64,000 nt of DNA from Nannocystis exedens. Its GTDB lineage: Bacteria > Myxococcota_A > Polyangia > Nannocystales > Nannocystaceae. Made by a program: the position numbers and the translations under genes. Shown one piece after another: positions 60,792 through 64,000 of this stretch (positions are counted from its first letter, which is position 1; every line of letters begins with the position of its first letter). The stretch covers positions 1,054,001-1,118,000 of the forward strand of contig NZ_NETK01000001.1 in the NCBI RefSeq assembly GCF_002343915.1, written 5' to 3'. The notes under the pieces were generated by a model, which saw only the letters and a program-made list of their open reading frames with translations, did not search any database and had not been told where the DNA came from.

Positions 60792-61727
60792 TCATCGGCC
60801 CTGCCCGCTCGGGCGCCGCGCCGCGCGGGCGGCCAGCGCCGCGGCTTGCAGCAGCATGTGCTCGGCGAACACCGCCTCGAACGCCGCGGCGAAGCCCTTG
60901 ACCCGCGGCACCTTGCGCACGTCCTTGTGCATGGTGAGGAAGAACGGGATCGAGGGCAGCGGCGCCTCGAGGTCGATCGGCACCAGCTCGGGGTGGCGGG
61001 TCGCCTCGCCGACGGCGCACAGCACCAGCCCTCGCCCGCCCTTGGCCGCCAGCAGCCGGGCCTCCATCGCGTTGGAGCGGAACGGGAAGCGACGGGCGCC
61101 GCGGTCGACCAGCCACCGCGTCGGCACGCGGTCGGCGGCGTCGTCGACGACGAAGTCCTGGGCCGCGTAGTCGCCGGGGCCGAGGAAGCGCGCCGGCAGG
61201 CGGCGGGCGACGTACTCCTCGCTGGCGTACAGGCCGCTCTCGAGCACGCCGAGCGGCCGGTCGATCAGCACCGGCGACGACGAGCGCCGGTTGCGGACGC
61301 CGATGTCGGCCTCGCGGGCCACGAGGTCGACGAAGCGCAGCTCGGAGACCGCCTCGATGAAGGTCTCGGGGTGCTGGCGACAGAAGCGGTTGGCGGCCTC
61401 GGCGGCTCCGGCCATCATGCCGTCGGGCAGCGAGATCCGGACCACCCCCGAGAACGTGCGCTGGCTGCCGCCGCGGCGGTGCGCCGCCAGCGACTGCTCG
61501 AAGCCGTGGGCCAGGGCGACCAGCGCCAGCGCCTCGGTCTCGAGCCGCGAGCCCTGCGTGGTGCGGTGGACCAGCGCGACGCCCATGTCGCGCTCGAGCG
61601 CGCCGATCCGCCGGGCCACCGTCGACGTCGAGAGCCCGAGCGCCTGGCCGGCCGCGAGGAGGGTGCCGTGGCGGTGGACGGCGAGCAGGACGCGCAGGTC
61701 GTCCCAGGCGGGGAGCTTGTTTTGCAC
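60792..61727 (-). CDS. LysR-family transcriptional regulator
   Basis: 311 residues from GTG 61727. The winged helix-turn-helix is at about 6-65: LRVLLAVHRHGTLLAAGQAL then LSTSTVARRIGALERDMG and VALVHRTTQGSRLE. The effector-binding domain follows (IGVRNRRSSSPVLIDRPLGV, then NAMEARLLAAKGGRGLVLC). The start codon lies in the middle of a perfect inverted repeat, consistent with autoregulation. The SDR gene ends 32 bp upstream on the same strand; LysR-SDR pairs commonly form regulator and target. Confidence 0.88.
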   Translation of the reverse strand: MQNKLPAWDDLRVLLAVHRHGTLLAAGQALGLSTSTVARRIGALERDMGVALVHRTTQGSRLETEALALVALAHGFEQSLAAHRRGGSQRTFSGVVRISLPDGMMAGAAEAANRFCRQHPETFIEAVSELRFVDLVAREADIGVRNRRSSSPVLIDRPLGVLESGLYASEEYVARRLPARFLGPGDYAAQDFVVDDAADRVPTRWLVDRGARRFPFRSNAMEARLLAAKGGRGLVLCAVGEATRHPELVPIDLEAPLPSIPFFLTMHKDVRKVPRVKGFAAAFEAVFAEHMLLQAAALAARAARRPSGQGR

Positions 61728-61738
61728 GGACGCAAAAC
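61719..61738. promoter_or_regulatory. Perfect inverted repeat overlapping the LysR start
   Basis: GTTTTGC-ACGGAC-GCAAAAC: 7-bp arms, 6-bp spacer, AT-rich against GC-rich surroundings; the GTG start codon is inside it. A likely operator for autoregulation. Confidence 0.6.
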
Positions 61739-61759
61739 TCGCACGCCGGCGGCCCGCGC

Positions 61760-62563
61760 TCAACCCGACGGCGCGATCGCCTGCTTCGGCGCGGTCATCC
61801 TGGCGATGATCTGCGCGGCGCGCTGGCGGCTGAGGAAGCGCGCGGCGAACGTCATCGCCGCGTTGCGCCGGCCGTGCACGACCGACGAGCGGTCGCCCGC
61901 GTAGGCCGCCAGCGCCGTCGCGACGACCGCGGCCGGGTCGGCCTTCTTGCCGGCCAGCCGGCCCGCGGCGCCCTCGCCGGCGCGCTCGAAGAAGGCGGTG
62001 GCGGTCAGGCCGGGCGACACGCACAGCACGCGCACCCCGCGGGGCTGCAGCTCGGCCCACAGCGCGTCGCTGAACGACAGCACGAACGCCTTGGTGGCGC
62101 CGTACACCGCCATGTAGGGCGTCGGCTGGAAGCCGGCGACCGAGGCGACGTGGATGATCCCGCCGCGACGGCGCTCGATCTCGGGGAGGAACACGCCGGT
62201 GAGCTCGACCAGGGCGACGACGTTGAGGTCGATCTGCTCGCGCTGCTCCGCCGGCGGCCGCCCGGTGAACGGGCCGTGGAGGCCGAAGCCCGCGTTGTTG
62301 ACGAGGATGTCGACGCCGAGGCCGAGGGCCGCCACCGCCTCCTTCACCCGCCCGGCCGCGCCGGGCGCGGCGAGGTCGGCGACGACCACGTGGGCCTGGC
62401 CCGGCGGCAGGGCGCGCGCCAGCGCCTCCAGCCGCTCGCGGCTGCGCGCGACGAGGATGACGGTGGCGCCGCGGCGGGCGAGGGCCTCCGCGAAGGCCTT
62501 GCCCAGGCCCATCGACGCGCCGGTGACGAGGACGTTCTTGCCCGCGAAGCTCGTGTGATGCAT
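61760..62563 (-). CDS. Short-chain dehydrogenase/reductase
   Basis: 267 residues from ATG 62563. Rossmann motif LVTGASMGLGKAFAEALARR, NNAGFG, the catalytic Ser in IIHVASVAGF, and YGATK (Tyr and Lys), followed by RVLCVSPGLTATAFF, define a classical SDR, NADP-preferring by the basic VARSRERLEAL segment. It oxidises or reduces a hydroxy/keto group on an unknown substrate. The C-terminus RFLSRQRAAQIIARMT is longer than in minimal SDRs. Located directly upstream of LysR. Confidence 0.93.
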   Translation of the reverse strand: MHHTSFAGKNVLVTGASMGLGKAFAEALARRGATVILVARSRERLEALARALPPGQAHVVVADLAAPGAAGRVKEAVAALGLGVDILVNNAGFGLHGPFTGRPPAEQREQIDLNVVALVELTGVFLPEIERRRGGIIHVASVAGFQPTPYMAVYGATKAFVLSFSDALWAELQPRGVRVLCVSPGLTATAFFERAGEGAAGRLAGKKADPAAVVATALAAYAGDRSSVVHGRRNAAMTFAARFLSRQRAAQIIARMTAPKQAIAPSG

Positions 62564-62643
62564 GGCCTCGAGGATGGCGACGGCCTTCGGGCCCGACAAT
62601 CGCCAACGCCGTCCATCCGTTTTTCGTGGGCGGTAAACGGCGC

Positions 62644-62670
62644 TCGAACATGTCCCGAGGGACACGTCCC
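62644..62670. repeat. Two-unit 14-bp palindrome upstream of the SDR gene
   Basis: GAACATGTCC-CGAG-GGACACGTCC, between the TolC-family gene end and the SDR start. Confidence 0.75.
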
Positions 62671-62691
62671 GAGATCCCCGCCGAAACCCGC

Positions 62692-64000
62692 TCAGATCGC
62701 CGGGAAGCCGAGCGCCTGCTCGACCCCGGCGAGGGCCACGTGGTAGGCCGCGAGCGCCCGGTAGTAGGCCAGATAGACCAGCACGCGGGCCTCCTGGGCG
62801 CGCACGGCGACCAGGAACGGCGACTGGTTGGCGAGGAAGGCCTGGCGCGCGTCCTCGTAGACGGCGTCGGCGGTGGGCAGCAGCTCGCCCTCGTAGAGCC
62901 GCAGCTGCGACTGCTGGAACGACGCCAGCGCGACCGCGTCGGCGAGCTGGCGGGCGATCTCGTGGGCCAGCGCCGCGCCTTCCTGATCGATCTGCTCGCG
63001 GCTCGCGCGGACCTCGGCGAGCGGGCCCTGCTGGCGGTTGAAGATCGGCACCTCGAGCGACAGCATGAAGAACGCGCCCCACATCGGCTTGCCGCCCGGG
63101 ACCATGTCGGGGCCGGCCGACACGATCATGTCCGGGGCCCGGTTGGCGCGGGCCAGCCGCTCCTCCTTGTTCACTACCTCGCGCGTGCTCTTCAGCCGGG
63201 CCAGCTCGGGCCGCTGGCGCAGCGCCTCGACGATCAGGTGATCGTAGGCGGCCAGGAACTCGTTGCGCCAGTCGTCGTTGTGGAGGTCGAGCCAGCTCGG
63301 CGGCCGGTCGCGCGCCGGCGACACCAGCTCGAGCTCGACGCTCGGCGGGTTGCCCAGCAGGCTGTTGAGGCGGATGTCGGCCTGGAGGTGCTCGAACTTG
63401 GCCTGCTCGAGCGCCTGGCGGGCGTGCAGGCGGGTCGTCTTGGCCTCGAGCACGTCGGCGCGGGGGATGTCGCCCGGCAGCGCCTCGGCCTGGCCGAGCA
63501 GCTCGTCGACGCTGCGGATCAGGGCGATGAACTGGGCCTCGCGCTCCTGGGCGAAGAACGCCTCCATGTACGTGCGCCGGGCCTCGGCCCGCAGCTCCGC
63601 CGCCAGGATCCGCAGGTCCGCCTCGTGGACCCCGACCTGCGCCCCGGCGACCTCGACCCGTCGGCGGCGCTTGCCGAGCTCGAACGTCTGCGTGATCCCG
63701 AGGCGGTAGGTGTACTCGGCGGTGCCGTTGTCCGAGAGGATGTACGGGTTCGGTATCGACGTGCGCGCCGTCAGCACGCGGGCGTCGAGCACCCCGCGCT
63801 GGGCCTTGAGCGCCGCCATCCGCGGGTGGTTCACCTCGACCGTGCGGACCACCCGATCGACCGTCCACCGCTGCACCGGCCCGGGGCGCAGCGGCGCCGG
63901 GGCCAGCTCGCGCGGCTCCGGCTTGCTCAGCCCCGGCGTGGCGGCCGGCGGGGCCCCCGTGGACACCGGCGGCCCGGCCGCGACCTGGCCCGTACCTGTC
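62692..64000 (-). CDS. TolC-family outer-membrane efflux protein, 5' end outside window
   Basis: At least 436 residues; the frame is open to the window edge (TGTGQVAAGPP upstream of the first in-frame GTG at 63966), so the signal peptide lies beyond 64000. The sequence has the OEP pattern: a helical hairpin (TVEVNHPRMAALKAQRGVLD), barrel strands (NPYILSDNGTAEYTYRLGIT), long coiled coils (LRAEARRTYMEAFFAQERE) and a second copy of the same plan ending LVAVRAQEARVLVYLAYYRA. It probably forms the outer channel for CusC/TolC-type efflux, possibly for the MacA/MacB-like or another pump. Confidence 0.88.
   Translation of the reverse strand, partial: TGTGQVAAGPPVSTGAPPAATPGLSKPEPRELAPAPLRPGPVQRWTVDRVVRTVEVNHPRMAALKAQRGVLDARVLTARTSIPNPYILSDNGTAEYTYRLGITQTFELGKRRRRVEVAGAQVGVHEADLRILAAELRAEARRTYMEAFFAQEREAQFIALIRSVDELLGQAEALPGDIPRADVLEAKTTRLHARQALEQAKFEHLQADIRLNSLLGNPPSVELELVSPARDRPPSWLDLHNDDWRNEFLAAYDHLIVEALRQRPELARLKSTREVVNKEERLARANRAPDMIVSAGPDMVPGGKPMWGAFFMLSLEVPIFNRQQGPLAEVRASREQIDQEGAALAHEIARQLADAVALASFQQSQLRLYEGELLPTADAVYEDARQAFLANQSPFLVAVRAQEARVLVYLAYYRALAAYHVALAGVEQALGFPAI

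Overview
This is a very GC-rich window (about 70% G+C or more, strong G/C at third codon positions) with the gene content of a large-genome myxobacterium. Lipoproteins with long Thr/Ser linkers, STAS-domain sensors, an FHA-AAA+ regulator beside a PAS-Ser/Thr kinase, a TIGR02996-type leucine-rich repeat protein, an FGE-like lipoprotein and several cytochromes P450 point to Myxococcota, most likely Nannocystaceae. That placement is an inference from style; no rRNA, tRNA or CRISPR array was seen.

Layout. 1-5.5 kb: 3' part of a glycogen debranching enzyme, a SUKH-like/propeller protein whose 3' end runs into a 47-bp tandem hairpin repeat, an OsmC peroxidase and a membrane HExxH protein. 6-15.2 kb: an MFS exporter, three STAS-domain sensors (PAS-PAS, V4R-like, GAF), two lipoproteins (one FGE plus PQQ-like propeller) and a HIT protein. 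15.5-23.7 kb: Thr-rich lipoproteins, a 2OG-Fe(II) oxygenase-like gene coupled to an LRR gene, a flavin halogenase-like gene with an apparent frameshift, and an M23 lipoprotein. 23.7-26.5 kb: a mobile patch with a complete ISL3-family IS (perfect ends, 8-bp AAAATTTT target duplication), two orphan genes and a tyrosine recombinase remnant. 26.5-33 kb: M15-like peptidase, lipoproteins, gamma-carbonic anhydrase, and a histone-H1-like gene joined to a Lon-type protease. 33.3-37.5 kb: a DUF2169 / small ORF / ketosynthase-like / PAAR-like (DUF4150) toxin / SUKH immunity locus, which reads as a type VI secretion cargo island. 37.6-42.1 kb: MacA/MacB-like efflux operon. 42.3-48.9 kb: two P450s, a Tat-exported cytokinin-dehydrogenase-like flavoprotein, and a paralogous small-protein pair with a histidine kinase. 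49-55.6 kb: outer-membrane protein, LolA-like protein, MMPL exporter and IlvE on the minus strand. 55.9-64 kb: a TPR/PEGA-like membrane protein, FHA-AAA+ regulator plus kinase, LysR, SDR and a partial TolC-family gene.

Two genome-style signals stand out. First, a 14-bp-phased modular palindrome (10-bp RRRCATGYYY sites separated by 4 nt, consensus GGACATGTCC-N4) recurs in many intergenic gaps, as one to seven units, and apparently also inside several reading frames. Second, at least thirteen genes carry TANNNT 6-10 nt before their start codon, implying routine leaderless transcription; other genes, mostly operon-internal, carry AGGAGG-like ribosome sites instead.
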